NCBI GenBank assembly: GCA_019112735.1
Contig: DXIS01000037.1
Coordinates: 1-64,000 of the forward strand
DNA from: Candidatus Mediterraneibacter guildfordensis
GTDB lineage: Bacteria > Bacillota > Clostridia > Lachnospirales > Lachnospiraceae
DNA length: 64,000 nt
Reading direction: 5' to 3'
Below, in pieces: positions 1 to 8,407 of this stretch. The position numbers and the translations under genes are program-made. Below the pieces are notes generated by a model. The model was given only the letters and a program-made list of their open reading frames with translations, was not told the origin of the DNA and did not search any database. Every line of letters starts with the position of its first letter. The first letter of the stretch is position 1.

Positions 1-108
1 CTTTGCCACTGCTGCTTTCTTAACAAGTGCCACTGCTTCGTCTTTGTCGTAGAGGTTTCCTCTCTCGATCAGTTTCGCAGCTTCGATATATTTCTTTCCT
101 CGTTTCAT
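1..108 (-). CDS. rplA: 50S ribosomal protein L1, N-terminal part (cut by window edge)
   Basis: Only the first 36 codons are inside the window; the gene runs off the left edge. The visible protein begins [20 protein letters not shown], the usual L1 start (KKY-EAAKLI), and continues [17 protein letters not shown]1 forms the L1 stalk of the large subunit and, in many bacteria, represses its own operon by binding the mRNA. An AGGAGG ribosome binding site lies just upstream (complement of 119-124). It follows rplK by 80 nt in the usual L11-L1 order, so identity is secure despite truncation. Confidence 0.93.
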   Translation of the reverse strand, partial: MKRGKKYIEAAKLIERGNLYDKDEAVALVKKAAVAK

Positions 109-118
109 TTTACAATAA

Positions 119-156
119 CCTCCTTGTGGTAATGGCGGGAACGTGCCCCTCCCACT
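119..156 (-). repeat. Intercistronic 38-nt repeat, copy 1 (rplK-rplA gap)
   Basis: This 38-nt stretch is nearly the same as 623-660. Both begin (minus strand) AGTGGGAGGGGCACG and end TACCACAAGGAGG, and so carry the ribosome binding site of the next gene. GTGG near the 5' end can pair with CCAC near the 3' end, giving a small stem-loop just upstream of the AGGAGG. The repeat sits in both gaps flanking rplK. Confidence 0.8.
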
Positions 157-188
157 TCTGTTTCATAGCTTCTATAACGCCAAGTGCT

Positions 189-614
189 CTACTCTTCTAC
201 AACTACACCCATGGAACGGCATGTTCCTGCCACCATGCTCATGGCAGCCTCTACGGATGCTGCGTTGAGGTCCGGCATCTTCATCTCAGCGATCTCCTGG
301 AGCTGAGCTTTTGTGATCGTTGCAACTTTGTTCTTGTTCGGCACGCCTGAACCGGACTGGATCTTGCATGCTTTCTTGATCAGAACCGCTGCCGGCGGTG
401 TCTTTGTGATGAAGCTGAAGCTTCTGTCATTGTATACAGTGATGACTACCGGGATGATCAGGTCGCCCTGGTCTGCTGTTCTTGCATTGAACTGCTTTGT
501 AAACTCAACGATGTTTACACCGTGCTGTCCAAGTGCAGGACCTACCGGCGGTGCCGGAGTTGCCTTGCCGGCCGGAATCTGTAATTTGATATAACCTTCT
601 ACTTTTTTTGCCAT
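189..614 (-). CDS. rplK: 50S ribosomal protein L11
   Basis: The protein is 141 aa, the canonical L11 length, starting [18 protein letters not shown] and holding the [14 protein letters not shown] segment of the N-terminal domain. L11 binds 23S rRNA at the GTPase-associated centre and is needed for RelA-type sensing. I chose the ATG at 614 because AGGAGG (complement of 623-628) sits 8 nt upstream; a longer reading through the gap repeat would add 15 residues not found in the family. It lies between nusG and rplA, the classical order. Confidence 0.97.
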   Translation of the reverse strand: MAKKVEGYIKLQIPAGKATPAPPVGPALGQHGVNIVEFTKQFNARTADQGDLIIPVVITVYNDRSFSFITKTPPAAVLIKKACKIQSGSGVPNKNKVATITKAQLQEIAEMKMPDLNAASVEAAMSMVAGTCRSMGVVVEE

Positions 615-622
615 TTCAATTA

Positions 623-660
623 CCTCCTTGTGGTACTCGCGGGGCCGTGCCCCTCCCACT
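623..660 (-). repeat. Intercistronic 38-nt repeat, copy 2 (nusG-rplK gap)
   Basis: This is the second copy of the 38-nt element at 119-156. The two differ mainly in the central loop (GGCCCCGCGAG here, TTCCCGCCATT there). It fills almost the whole nusG-rplK gap and supplies the rplK ribosome binding site. In this copy GGGGC and GCCCC can also pair, giving a stronger inner hairpin. Confidence 0.8.
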
Positions 661-665
661 CATCT

Positions 666-1184
666 TTAATCCATTTTCTTCACTTCTGAAAAACCAAGTT
701 CAACCGGTGTCTCACGGCCAAACAGCTCTACATTGATAGACAGGCTCTTCTTCTGCTCGTTCATGCTCTGAACAACGCCGACCGTGCCTTCCCACGCGCC
801 GCTTAAGACGACAACCGTATCGCCCACACCGAAGTTGACGATCACATTGTCTTTCTTAATGCCGAGATTCTCCATCTCGCTGTCCTCGAGCGGAACCGGT
901 TTGGATCCCGGTCCGACGAATCCGGTCACACCGCGGGTATTTCTCACCACATACCATGTGTCATCGTTCATGATCATATGGATCATCACATACCCCGGGA
1001 ACATCTTGCGCTGTACCGCCTTCTGTACATTTCCCCGAAGCTCCGTCACTTCCTCCATGGGAACGCGTACTTCCAGGATCTGGTCTTCCAGATGGCGGTT
1101 CTCGATCGTCTTATCAATGTTCGCCTTTACTTTGTTTTCATACCCTGAATAAGTATGAACCACATACCATTTTGCTTCTGACAT
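666..1184 (-). CDS. nusG: Transcription termination/antitermination factor NusG
   Basis: The 172-aa protein starts MSEAKWYVVHTYSGYENKVK, the hallmark NGN-domain start, with the FPGYVMIHM segment near residue 80. A C-terminal KOW motif follows (VGDTVVVLSGAWEGTVG, about 120-137). NusG binds RNA polymerase beta-prime and couples transcription to ribosomes or Rho. Length matches clostridial NusG. It lies 25 nt after secE and 51 nt before rplK in the rpmG-secE-nusG-rplK-rplA operon. Confidence 0.97.
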   Translation of the reverse strand: MSEAKWYVVHTYSGYENKVKANIDKTIENRHLEDQILEVRVPMEEVTELRGNVQKAVQRKMFPGYVMIHMIMNDDTWYVVRNTRGVTGFVGPGSKPVPLEDSEMENLGIKKDNVIVNFGVGDTVVVLSGAWEGTVGVVQSMNEQKKSLSINVELFGRETPVELGFSEVKKMD

Positions 1185-1209
1185 AAAATCACCTTTCTGC
1201 TGCGGTCAG

Positions 1210-1416
1210 CTATCTTACCAATAAGTCGATCCCATATTTCAGGATAGCGTCAACAACCGCAATCACTGCTCCGAGCACTACGGAAACAGCGATAACTGCT
1301 GTGGTCTGTCTTGCAAGTGTCTTCCTGTCTGGCCAGATGACTTTCTTAAACTCTGCCTGAAGTCCTTTGAACCAGCTCTTCTTCTGAGTTTTCTGAGTCT
1401 TTGCCTTATCACTCAT
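1210..1416 (-). CDS. secE: Preprotein translocase subunit SecE
   Basis: This is a 68-aa single-span SecE of the short Gram-positive type. A basic N-terminus (KAKTQKTQKKSWFKGLQ) is followed by the conserved amphipathic segment EFKKVIWPDRKTLARQT and one hydrophobic helix (about residues 40-60). SecE clamps SecY in the plasma-membrane translocon. It sits between rpmG and nusG, the standard place in Bacillota. Confidence 0.96.
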   Translation of the reverse strand: MSDKAKTQKTQKKSWFKGLQAEFKKVIWPDRKTLARQTTAVIAVSVVLGAVIAVVDAILKYGIDLLVR

Positions 1417-1437
1417 TTGTCCACTTCCTTCCGACGA

Positions 1438-1587
1438 CTACTTCGTTTCCTTGTGCAGTGTGTGTGATTTGCAGAATCTGCAGTACTTCTTGGTCTCCAT
1501 GCGTTCCGGATGAGCTTTCTTGTCCTTCGTCATGTTGTAGTTACGGTTTTTGCATTCCGTACACTCCAGAGTAATTCTTGTGCGCAC
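1438..1587 (-). CDS. rpmG: 50S ribosomal protein L33 (zinc-binding form), GTG start
   Basis: Read from the GTG at 1587, the protein is 49 aa, exactly L33 length: [19 protein letters not shown] onward, ending [16 protein letters not shown] ribosome binding site lies 6 nt upstream (complement of 1594-1599). An upstream in-frame ATG (1647) would add 20 unrelated residues and is rejected. Two CxxC pairs (CTEC and CRFC) are intact, so this is the zinc-containing C+ paralogue, which is usually repressed or replaced under zinc limitation. It is the first gene of the operon. Confidence 0.95.
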   Translation of the reverse strand: MRTRITLECTECKNRNYNMTKDKKAHPERMETKKYCRFCKSHTLHKETK

Positions 1588-1689
1588 AACTTCCACCTCG
1601 CTTTTAACATATTCACAACGTGTTGCTGATGGTTGCGAAGCCATCAAATTTTAGGCATAAAAAAAAGACCTACTTCCATTCGCCGTAGT

Positions 1690-1719
1690 AGTATACCACG
1701 GCGGATGGATGTAAGTCAA
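1690..1719 (-). promoter_or_regulatory. Strong sigma-A promoter of the rpmG-secE-nusG-rplK operon
   Basis: On the minus strand TTGACT (complement of 1714-1719) and TATACT (complement of 1690-1695) are separated by 18 bp. The -10 is preceded by TGG, an extended -10. It lies about 100 nt upstream of the rpmG start. Confidence 0.85.
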
Positions 1720-1729
1720 GGTTTTAAAC

Positions 1730-2935
1730 TTATTTTTCGCTTTTCTCAGGCTCTCCCCCGGTTTCTCTGCCGATCACGGCCCCGGTGCGGAGATCCCGAC
1801 GCTTGCTTTTCAGCCGTTTATACACGCTCGTTCTGAACAGTGTATAGACTACAGATACGATCGGGATGAAGATCAGCATGCCGACAACGCCCATCACATT
1901 GCCGCCGATCGTAACCGCCGCCAGCACCCATATGGACGGAAGTCCGACAGACGCGCCAACCACCTTCGGATAGATCAGGTTGCCCTCGATCTGCTGCAGG
2001 ACCAGGAATACGATCACAAAGATCAGCGCCTTGAGCGGATCTACCATTAATATAAGAAACGCTCCGATCACACAGCCGATAAACGCGCCGAAGATCGGGA
2101 TCAGCGCCGTAAACGCGATCAGCACGGCCACCAGCAGTGTATACGGCATATTGATCACTGTCATAACTATAAAAAACATTATCCCCAGGATCAGCGCTTC
2201 CACACACTGGCCGGTAAGGAAGCTTGAGAACGACTTTGCCGTAAGCGTGCACACCTCCAGGCATGACTCCACCCGTTTCTCCGGCATAAACGCGTACATT
2301 ACCTTTATCACCTGCACCCGCAGTTTTTCCTTCTGCAGCAGCACATAACATGCAAAGACAAACGCGATCACAAATGTCGTCACACCGCTCACGATCGAAC
2401 CGATTGCCAGAAACGTCGAATTCAGCACATCTCCCGCACCATTCTGGAAAAATGACATCGCCCGGTTGACGATCTGATCCACATTCAGGTTCATCCCCGC
2501 AAGCCACCTGCTGATCTCGCTGTTATCCTTAAACAGGTCTTCCAGGAAGCGCTGGGCGTCCGGTATAAAAGTCCGGATCGTCCGCCCCAGCGAAAGCACC
2601 GTTTCCGTCAGTTCCGGGATCACGATAAACATGACCAGTACAACGACGCCGATCACGATCGCGATGGTCAGGATCAGGCTGACCGGCCTGGCCAGTTTCT
2701 TTACGGCTTTCTTTTCCTTCAGGTATTTATTGTGGAAAATCTTCTCCTCCAGGAAATTCATCGGCACATTCAGCACAAAAGCGATCGCGCCGCCCAGCAG
2801 AAACGGGAAAATGATCCCGAACGCAAACCTGATCCAGCCGAAAATGATCGCATAATTCCAGAGCGCGATCAGGATCACGATCGTAAAAAGGATCAGCCGC
2901 CTCAGCTGCTTCATACTCTTATCGTCAAAATTCAT
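1730..2935 (-). CDS. AI-2E family (UPF0118) membrane transporter
   Basis: The 401-aa protein has about eight hydrophobic helices in the pattern of the AI-2E transporter family: N-terminal pair LILFTIVILIALWNYAII and FAFGIIFPFLLGGAIAFVLN, a long central soluble region, then a helix-rich C-terminal half with the family-typical ALIPIFGAFIGCVIGAF segment (about 290-305). Members include TqsA (autoinducer-2 export), sodium/proton exchangers and glycine betaine exporters, so the substrate cannot be assigned. GGAGGAGT lies just upstream of the ATG. It has its own likely promoter and is not clearly co-transcribed with its neighbours. Confidence 0.9.
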   Translation of the reverse strand: MNFDDKSMKQLRRLILFTIVILIALWNYAIIFGWIRFAFGIIFPFLLGGAIAFVLNVPMNFLEEKIFHNKYLKEKKAVKKLARPVSLILTIAIVIGVVVLVMFIVIPELTETVLSLGRTIRTFIPDAQRFLEDLFKDNSEISRWLAGMNLNVDQIVNRAMSFFQNGAGDVLNSTFLAIGSIVSGVTTFVIAFVFACYVLLQKEKLRVQVIKVMYAFMPEKRVESCLEVCTLTAKSFSSFLTGQCVEALILGIMFFIVMTVINMPYTLLVAVLIAFTALIPIFGAFIGCVIGAFLILMVDPLKALIFVIVFLVLQQIEGNLIYPKVVGASVGLPSIWVLAAVTIGGNVMGVVGMLIFIPIVSVVYTLFRTSVYKRLKSKRRDLRTGAVIGRETGGEPEKSEK

Positions 2936-2979
2936 AACTCCTCCGATCCTCTGTGTTCATAAGATAAATCATCTTCTCT

Positions 2980-3007
2980 ATCTTATCACATCCTGCAGAT
3001 GTATCAA
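2980..3007 (-). promoter_or_regulatory. Candidate promoter of the AI-2E transporter gene
   Basis: TTGATA (complement of 3002-3007) and TAAGAT (complement of 2980-2985) are spaced 16 bp, 45 nt upstream of the start codon. Both hexamers have one mismatch to consensus. Confidence 0.5.
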
Positions 3008-3022
3008 GGGGAGATTATGAAT

Positions 3023-4372
3023 TTACCGATTCCCCGGATGTCCCTTCTCCCACAGTTTGTCTGCCGTGGCTTTCCAGTTCTGCGCATATGGCTCGCACCG
3101 GTCGCAGAGTTCATTGACATCCTCTGGATCCTGGTAATCCGTGTTCACCGCTCCGGTCTCTTCGACCAGTTTCCGCAGCCGCTGCGGATTCTCCAGCATC
3201 GGGCAGGGCCGCAGATGGTTCTCATTAAACGGCTGGTTGTCGTGATACGCCTGGAAGATCGGGCTTCTCAGGGCCTCAAGGAGCGTGCAGTCATGGATAT
3301 TTACATTTGAATAATGAATGAATACGCAGGGCTCCACATCACCTTTTGCATTGATATGGAGATATCTTCTGCCCCCGGCGATGCATCCGCCCACATATTC
3401 CCCGTCGTTCTGGAAATCCATACCGAAGATCGGCTTGGTCTCCCGGAAATGGCGGATCCGGTGATACATTTCCTCCCGCTGCTCCGGCGTCGGAAGCAGA
3501 TCCGTCACCGCGCCGTGCCCTACCGGCATATAGTGGAAATACCATACGAAGAGGGCGCCACTCTCGATCATCATGTCATAAAAATCTTCACTGCTCACAT
3601 CCGCGAAATTCTGGCTTGTATAGCATACGGATATACCGAACGGAAGATTATGTTCTTTCATAAGCGCCATTGCCCGGCGCACCTTGTGGTATACGCCGCT
3701 TCCTCGCCGTCCGTCGTTGGCCTCCTCGAATCCTTCCAGACTGATGGCCGGGACGAAATTCTTCACGCGCAGCATTTCCTGGCAGAACGCCTCATCGATG
3801 AGCGTGCCGTTTGTAAATGCAAGGAACTCACAGTCCGGATGCATCTCACAGATCCTGAAAATATCTTTGCTGCGGACCGTCGGCTCGCCTCCTGTATAGA
3901 TATACATGTAGGTGCCCAGTTCTTTTCCCTGTTTCACAATGGAATCAATGTCCTCAAGGCTCAGGTTGAACTGGTGCCCGTACTCCGCCGCCCAGCAGCC
4001 GGTGCAGTTCAGGTTGCAGGCCGTGGTCGGATCGAGCAGGATCGCCCAGGGGATATTGCAGTTATATTTTTCCGCCATCTCTTCCTGCACCGCGCTCCCC
4101 TTCAGACTGGCATTGGTAATAAAGTTCTGGAAGAACGTCCGGCGCACGCCCGGATCAAGATCATACAGCCTGAGGATGAGCTGATACCAGTTGTTCTTCT
4201 GATCGATGGCATTGCGGATCGCATTGCGCTGGCCGGCATACCAGTCCTTTGGCATCATCCGGTCCACGAACGCCATCAGCTTCGGGATATTCTCCTCCGG
4301 ATTGCCCTCCAGATATTTCAGCGCCTGATTCACTGTGAATTCCTGCATTGTCTCTTTAATTGATTTTCCCAT
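3023..4372 (-). CDS. Radical SAM protein with SPASM-like C-terminal cysteines
   Basis: The protein is 449 aa from the ATG at 4372 (GGCGGAGA just upstream; an earlier in-frame start adds 15 residues with no ribosome binding site). An N-terminal helical region of about 105 residues precedes the CxxxCxxC cluster motif TTACNLNCTGCW (Cys 119, 123, 126), which holds the 4Fe-4S cluster that cleaves S-adenosylmethionine. YTGGEPTV is the following glycine-rich SAM motif. The C-terminal half has GGCIAGGRRYLHINAKGDV followed by EPC and later CPM and CDRC, a SPASM-like set of extra cluster ligands. The substrate is unknown. It follows ftsH by 63 nt. No small precursor peptide is visible beside it. Confidence 0.88.
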   Translation of the reverse strand: MGKSIKETMQEFTVNQALKYLEGNPEENIPKLMAFVDRMMPKDWYAGQRNAIRNAIDQKNNWYQLILRLYDLDPGVRRTFFQNFITNASLKGSAVQEEMAEKYNCNIPWAILLDPTTACNLNCTGCWAAEYGHQFNLSLEDIDSIVKQGKELGTYMYIYTGGEPTVRSKDIFRICEMHPDCEFLAFTNGTLIDEAFCQEMLRVKNFVPAISLEGFEEANDGRRGSGVYHKVRRAMALMKEHNLPFGISVCYTSQNFADVSSEDFYDMMIESGALFVWYFHYMPVGHGAVTDLLPTPEQREEMYHRIRHFRETKPIFGMDFQNDGEYVGGCIAGGRRYLHINAKGDVEPCVFIHYSNVNIHDCTLLEALRSPIFQAYHDNQPFNENHLRPCPMLENPQRLRKLVEETGAVNTDYQDPEDVNELCDRCEPYAQNWKATADKLWEKGHPGNR

Positions 4373-4435
4373 TTGTATCTCCGCCTTTCTTTCTCTTTTC
4401 TGTAAAATGTATATCAATCCATACTTGTCTTATGC

Positions 4436-6259
4436 TCACGGTTCGGATCTCAGGATCTCCATGAATTCCTCTCCGGTGATCGTCTCTTTCTCATAGAGAT
4501 AGTCCGCCAGTTTATCCAGCTTGTCCCGGTTCTCCGCGAGGATCCGATCCGCTTTTTCATGCTGTTTCTTCACCAGTTCCACGACCTGCCGGTCGATCTC
4601 TGTCTGGGTCTCCGCCGAGCAGCTTAAGGATGTGTCGCCGCCCAGATACTGATTGGTCACAGTCTCCATGGCAACCATATCAAAATCTTTACTCATGCCG
4701 TACCGGGTGATCATGGCCCGGGCCAGCTTCGTCGCCTGCTCGATATCGTTGGACGCCCCGGTGGATGCCGAATGGAATACCAGTTCCTCCGCCGCCCTTC
4801 CGCCGGTCAGCGTGGCGATCTTGTTCTCCAGCTCTTCCTGGCTCATCAGATAATGATTGCCTTCTTCCACCTGCATGGTATAGCCAAGCGCGCCCGAAGT
4901 ACGGGGAACGATGGTGATCTTCTGCACCGGCGCGGAATGGCTCTGCATGGCCGCCACAAGGGCGTGGCCGATCTCGTGGTAAGCAACCACCTTTTTCTCC
5001 TGATCCGTGAGGATCGCATTTTTCTTCTGATAGCCCGCGATCACGACTTCAATGCTTTCTTCCAGATCCGCCTGAGTGACAACGTTCCGGTTCTGGCGCA
5101 CGGCCCGGAGCGCGGCTTCATTTACAATATTGGCAAGCTCCGCGCCGGATGCTCCGGACGCCATCCTTGCGATCGCCTGGAAATCCACACTCTCGTCCAG
5201 CCGGACTTTCTTCGCATGGACTTTCAGGATCTCCTCCCGGCCTTTCAGATCCGGCAGTTCCACCGGCACCCGCCGGTCAAAACGCCCCGGCCTTGTGAGC
5301 GCCGGATCCAGAGATTCCGGACGGTTGGTGGCTGCCAGGATGATGACTCCGTTGTTCGTCTCGAATCCGTCCATCTCTGTCAGCAGCTGGTTCAGCGTCT
5401 GCTCCCGTTCATCATTGCCGCCCACCCGGCCGTCACGCTTCTGGCCGATGGCGTCGATCTCATCGATAAATACAATGCAGGGGGCTTTCTCCTTGGCCTG
5501 CCGGAACAGATCCCGGACTTTCGAGGCACCCATGCCGACGAACATTTCCACGAATTCCGAACCGGACATGGAGAAGAAGGGCACATTTGACTCGCCCGCT
5601 ACCGCCTTTGCCAGCATCGTCTTGCCGGTTCCGGGAGGACCCACGAGCAGGATGCCTTTCGGCATCGACGCGCCGATCTCCCGGTATTTCGACGGATTAT
5701 GGAGATACTCCACGATCTCGGACAGATTCTCCTTGGCCTCATCCTCGCCGGCCACGTCGGAGAACCGGATCCCTTCGGAAGATTTCACATAGATCTTGGC
5801 ATTGCTCCTGCCCATGCCGAAGATCATCGAATTATCACCGCCAGCCTTGTTCATCAGCTTGCGGGACATATACTGGCCCAGCCCGATGAAGATGGCGATC
5901 GGAACGATCCAGGACAGCAGGAACGCCAGGATCGGCGACTCCTGTTCGATGATCTGCCCGGAGAACTTCGCGCCCGCATCATGCAGCCGGTCGGTCAGCC
6001 CCGGGTCATCCACCATCCCCGTCTTATAGATCGCCGTATTGTCCTTATCCGTAAATACAATCTCATTATCCTGCTGATTGATCTGCACCTGCCCGATCTT
6101 CTTTTCAACAGTCATATCCATAAATGTGTCGTAGCCCACTTCCTTTACCTGCCGTTCCGCCGCCCAGGGCACGAACAGGAAATTGATCAGAAGCAGGGCC
6201 GCAAGCACGATAATATAATAAAAAACGAGCGGCTTCTTCGGTTTCTTTACTTCATGCAT
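4436..6259 (-). CDS. ftsH: ATP-dependent zinc metalloprotease FtsH, first copy
   Basis: This 607-aa protein has the full FtsH layout: an N-terminal helix (about 10-30), an extracytoplasmic segment, a second helix (about 109-128), an AAA domain with Walker A GPPGTGKT (207-214), Walker [10 protein letters not shown] (261-269) and the second region of homology [18 protein letters not shown], and a peptidase domain with zinc motif HEIGH (428-432). It degrades membrane and short-lived cytosolic proteins. A second, canonical ftsH lies at 49561-51402. This copy is more divergent (HEIGH instead of HEAGH) and sits with an unknown coiled-coil gene and a radical SAM gene, so it may be a specialised paralogue. 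Confidence 0.95.
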   Translation of the reverse strand: MHEVKKPKKPLVFYYIIVLAALLLINFLFVPWAAERQVKEVGYDTFMDMTVEKKIGQVQINQQDNEIVFTDKDNTAIYKTGMVDDPGLTDRLHDAGAKFSGQIIEQESPILAFLLSWIVPIAIFIGLGQYMSRKLMNKAGGDNSMIFGMGRSNAKIYVKSSEGIRFSDVAGEDEAKENLSEIVEYLHNPSKYREIGASMPKGILLVGPPGTGKTMLAKAVAGESNVPFFSMSGSEFVEMFVGMGASKVRDLFRQAKEKAPCIVFIDEIDAIGQKRDGRVGGNDEREQTLNQLLTEMDGFETNNGVIILAATNRPESLDPALTRPGRFDRRVPVELPDLKGREEILKVHAKKVRLDESVDFQAIARMASGASGAELANIVNEAALRAVRQNRNVVTQADLEESIEVVIAGYQKKNAILTDQEKKVVAYHEIGHALVAAMQSHSAPVQKITIVPRTSGALGYTMQVEEGNHYLMSQEELENKIATLTGGRAAEELVFHSASTGASNDIEQATKLARAMITRYGMSKDFDMVAMETVTNQYLGGDTSLSCSAETQTEIDRQVVELVKKQHEKADRILAENRDKLDKLADYLYEKETITGEEFMEILRSEP

Positions 6260-6307
6260 AGTGTCTGTTCCTTTCTTTTTTTCAACTGCCGCCTTACCGC
6301 GGCTGAT

Positions 6308-6730
6308 TTATCCCTCCGGCTGCTGCCGGTCCATCGCGCCAAGCGCCGAGATCAGCGCCTGCTGCATGGCCAGTGTGGCAAAATCCATCGCATACTCTGC
6401 GTAGAGCAGATCCGCCTCTTCCTCATCCTGCGCCGGCGTATTTTCCTCGCAGTGTACATCCTGCGCAAGATCTTTCAGCAGTTCCCCGGTTTTCTTCCGG
6501 TAATCAAGCTGCGCTTTAGCGAGTTTCGCCACCGCCCCGGAACGGCTGGATCTGGCTTTCTCCTCCAGCAGCAGTTCATTTTCCCTGTATTCATCACATG
6601 CTTCTTTCAGCACCGTCCGGATCCGGTCACGCCCGCCCCGTTCACAGGCAAGGATGCGGCTCCGGAGTTTTCCGTACTGTTCTTCCATCTCATATAATTT
6701 CACAGCAAAAACGCTGTCGTCTGTTCTCAT
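6308..6730 (-). CDS. Uncharacterised coiled-coil/helical protein upstream of ftsH
   Basis: I do not recognise this 140-aa protein. It is almost entirely helical in composition, rich in Glu, Lys, Arg and Ala with heptad-like spacing from about residue 8 to 95, has no membrane segment, and a C-terminal hydrophobic helix-like stretch (YAMDFATLAMQQALISAL). AAAGGAGGT lies 8 nt before the ATG, a strong ribosome binding site. It is 48 nt upstream of ftsH on the same strand, so it is probably co-transcribed and could be a partner or substrate of that protease; this is inference only. Confidence 0.75.
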   Translation of the reverse strand: MRTDDSVFAVKLYEMEEQYGKLRSRILACERGGRDRIRTVLKEACDEYRENELLLEEKARSSRSGAVAKLAKAQLDYRKKTGELLKDLAQDVHCEENTPAQDEEEADLLYAEYAMDFATLAMQQALISALGAMDRQQPEG

Positions 6731-6832
6731 CTCACGGACCTCCTTTCAATATGATCAAAACATGCCCGAGATTCATCCCACACTTGATATATAGCAAATA
6801 AAAAAGCACTTTGCGACTCTCAATTTTCTGAT

Positions 6833-6862
6833 TCTGTACTTACAAAACCGCGATTCTGTCAA
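6833..6862 (-). promoter_or_regulatory. Weak candidate promoter with overlapping inverted repeat
   Basis: On the minus strand a perfect TTGACA (complement of 6857-6862) lies 18 bp from a poor -10, TACAGA. The -35 is half of an inverted repeat, CTGTCA (6856-6861) and TGACAG (6869-6874), which could be an operator. It would drive the coiled-coil/ftsH genes about 100 nt away. The TetR gene next door is the obvious candidate regulator, untested. Confidence 0.35.
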
Positions 6863-6916
6863 AAAAACTGACAGATTGCGGATAATGTAAAGACACACAA
6901 GGGAGATTATAAGCAA

Positions 6917-6952
6917 CAAAAAAAGAACCGGCAGATAGTAATCCGCCGGTTC
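6917..6952 (-). terminator. Rho-independent terminator of the TetR gene
   Basis: Perfect 8-bp stem GAACCGGC (6925-6932) / GCCGGTTC (6945-6952), followed on the minus strand by seven T residues. It lies 8 nt after the TetR stop codon. Confidence 0.88.
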
Positions 6953-6959
6953 CCGTTTT

Positions 6960-7502
6960 TTATTGTTCCTGATTTCCCGGGAACACTTTCCCGGTTATGA
7001 TCCGCTCAATCTGATAGAGCACGCGCTCTTCGTCCACTTTCCCTTCTTCCATGCATTGCACAAGGACGCCCACCATCCCGCACGCATAGAACCGGAGCAT
7101 GATCTGCATTTCTTCATAGCTGACCTGCACCTCCCGCGGACGGCTCTGGGCCATCTTCTCCAGATAAACCGCGACCGCGTCCACCATCATCCCTTCAATC
7201 TGATACCACTTCCGGGAATCTACCAGACGCTTCAGCTTTTTCCTGTGTTTCTTCACGAACTGGAGATACGCCAGCAGCGCATTGATCCGCTCGGATTCGT
7301 TCAGGCTCTTTTCCAGAAGTTCATGTGTCGCACGCCTGAAGGTCCACTCCAGGACATCCATAATGTCATGGAAGTGATAATAAAATGTCTGTCTTGAGAT
7401 CTGGCACGCTTCGATCAGTTTTGTCACTGTGATCTTGTCCAGATCTTCTTTTTCAAGCAGTTCGGAAAATGTATCCGCGATCTGCGTCTTCATATCTTTC
7501 AT
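6960..7502 (-). CDS. TetR/AcrR family transcriptional regulator (DhaS-like)
   Basis: The 180-aa protein has a TetR-type N-terminal helix-turn-helix: ITVTKLIEACQISRQTFYYH (about 24-43), where SRQTFYYHF is the recognition helix. The C-terminal half is a helical ligand/dimer domain resembling the TetR_C_8 / DhaS group common in Bacillota. It is followed directly by its own terminator and lies 107 nt downstream of the HAD phosphatase gene at the end of the ugp cluster. It may regulate that cluster or the divergent-looking promoter at 6833-6862; neither is shown by the sequence. Confidence 0.88.
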   Translation of the reverse strand: MKDMKTQIADTFSELLEKEDLDKITVTKLIEACQISRQTFYYHFHDIMDVLEWTFRRATHELLEKSLNESERINALLAYLQFVKKHRKKLKRLVDSRKWYQIEGMMVDAVAVYLEKMAQSRPREVQVSYEEMQIMLRFYACGMVGVLVQCMEEGKVDEERVLYQIERIITGKVFPGNQEQ

Positions 7503-7609
7503 CTGTATACTTCCCCGCTGTATTATATAAACTCAATAAAAAACATACTGCTATTTTATAATACATCATACCGCGAAACAAGAGAAAAAAGACATCTTCC
7601 GCTTTTCGC

Positions 7610-8407
7610 CTACGCTTCCATCCATTTCTGATACAATTCTTCCACTGATGCAAATATATAATCCGGACCGTATTGATATCTTTCCGCTTCTTCTTTTGTA
7701 GCTTCCCCTGTAAGAACAAGAGCTGTCTCCACCCCTGCACTGTATCCGCAGAGAATATCTGTATACAGGCGGTCCCCCACGATCAGCGTCTTTTCTTTCG
7801 GATAATGGTTCAGTTTCAACGCTGATTCGACCATGGCGGTTCCGGGCTTTCCCATATACTGCGGCGTCCGCTTCACTGCATGCTCCAGCATCTGACAGAT
7901 AGCGCCGCAGTCCGGTACGTACCCGAATTCAATCGGGCATACATAATCCAGATTCGTAGCAATATAGCCCACTTCCCGTGTGCTGAGGATCTGACAGGTA
8001 TCCATAATCTTTTCATACGTCAGCTGATTGTCATAAGAGACAAGCACGCACGCAATCTCCGGATCCTGGCAGTCAACCGTAACGCGTATCCCGTTACGCT
8101 TTAATTCTCTCATCAGGGATTTTGTCCCCATTACATAGATCAGTTTCCCCTCGTAATGTTTCTTCAGATACTGTACAGTTGCATACGATGCAGTTATAAA
8201 GTTTGTATAATCTGTTGCTATCCCCAGCTTCTGAAAGGAACGAATGTAATCATCTATCCCCCTGGTCGAATTATTTGTGATGAAAACAAACTGGCCGCCT
8301 GATTCCTTCACCGCCTCCAGGAATTGTTTCGTACCGCTGATAAGCCGTTCGCCAATGCACACCGTGCCGTCTATATCCAGCAAAAACAGCCGCTTATCCT
8401 TAAGCAT
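7610..8407 (-). CDS. HAD-IIA family sugar/glycerol-phosphate phosphatase
   Basis: The 265-aa protein starts with the HAD nucleophile motif LLDIDGTV (Asp11, Asp13), then ITNNSTR (motif II), a cap of the NagD/AraL type, the GKPG loop with Lys, and VGDRLYTDI (motif IV acidic pair). Family members hydrolyse small phosphates such as p-nitrophenyl phosphate, glycerol-3-phosphate or ribonucleotides. It overlaps the end of the glycerophosphodiesterase gene by 8 nt, so the two are translationally linked. That neighbourhood suggests glycerol-3-phosphate as a substrate, releasing glycerol and phosphate. Confidence 0.9.
   Translation of the reverse strand: MLKDKRLFLLDIDGTVCIGERLISGTKQFLEAVKESGGQFVFITNNSTRGIDDYIRSFQKLGIATDYTNFITASYATVQYLKKHYEGKLIYVMGTKSLMRELKRNGIRVTVDCQDPEIACVLVSYDNQLTYEKIMDTCQILSTREVGYIATNLDYVCPIEFGYVPDCGAICQMLEHAVKRTPQYMGKPGTAMVESALKLNHYPKEKTLIVGDRLYTDILCGYSAGVETALVLTGEATKEEAERYQYGPDYIFASVEELYQKWMEA

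Noticed and set aside
1818-2507. A 229-aa frame on the minus strand inside the AI-2E transporter gene
   Set aside because: It is fully embedded in another frame, its product is Cys/Arg/Gly-rich with no domain, and it has no ribosome binding site. The transporter frame has a clear family pattern.
3023-4372. The radical SAM gene as a peptide-modifying (RiPP) system
   Set aside because: SPASM-like cysteines raise the idea, but I found no short precursor ORF with a leader, no transporter with a peptidase domain and no recognition domain nearby.
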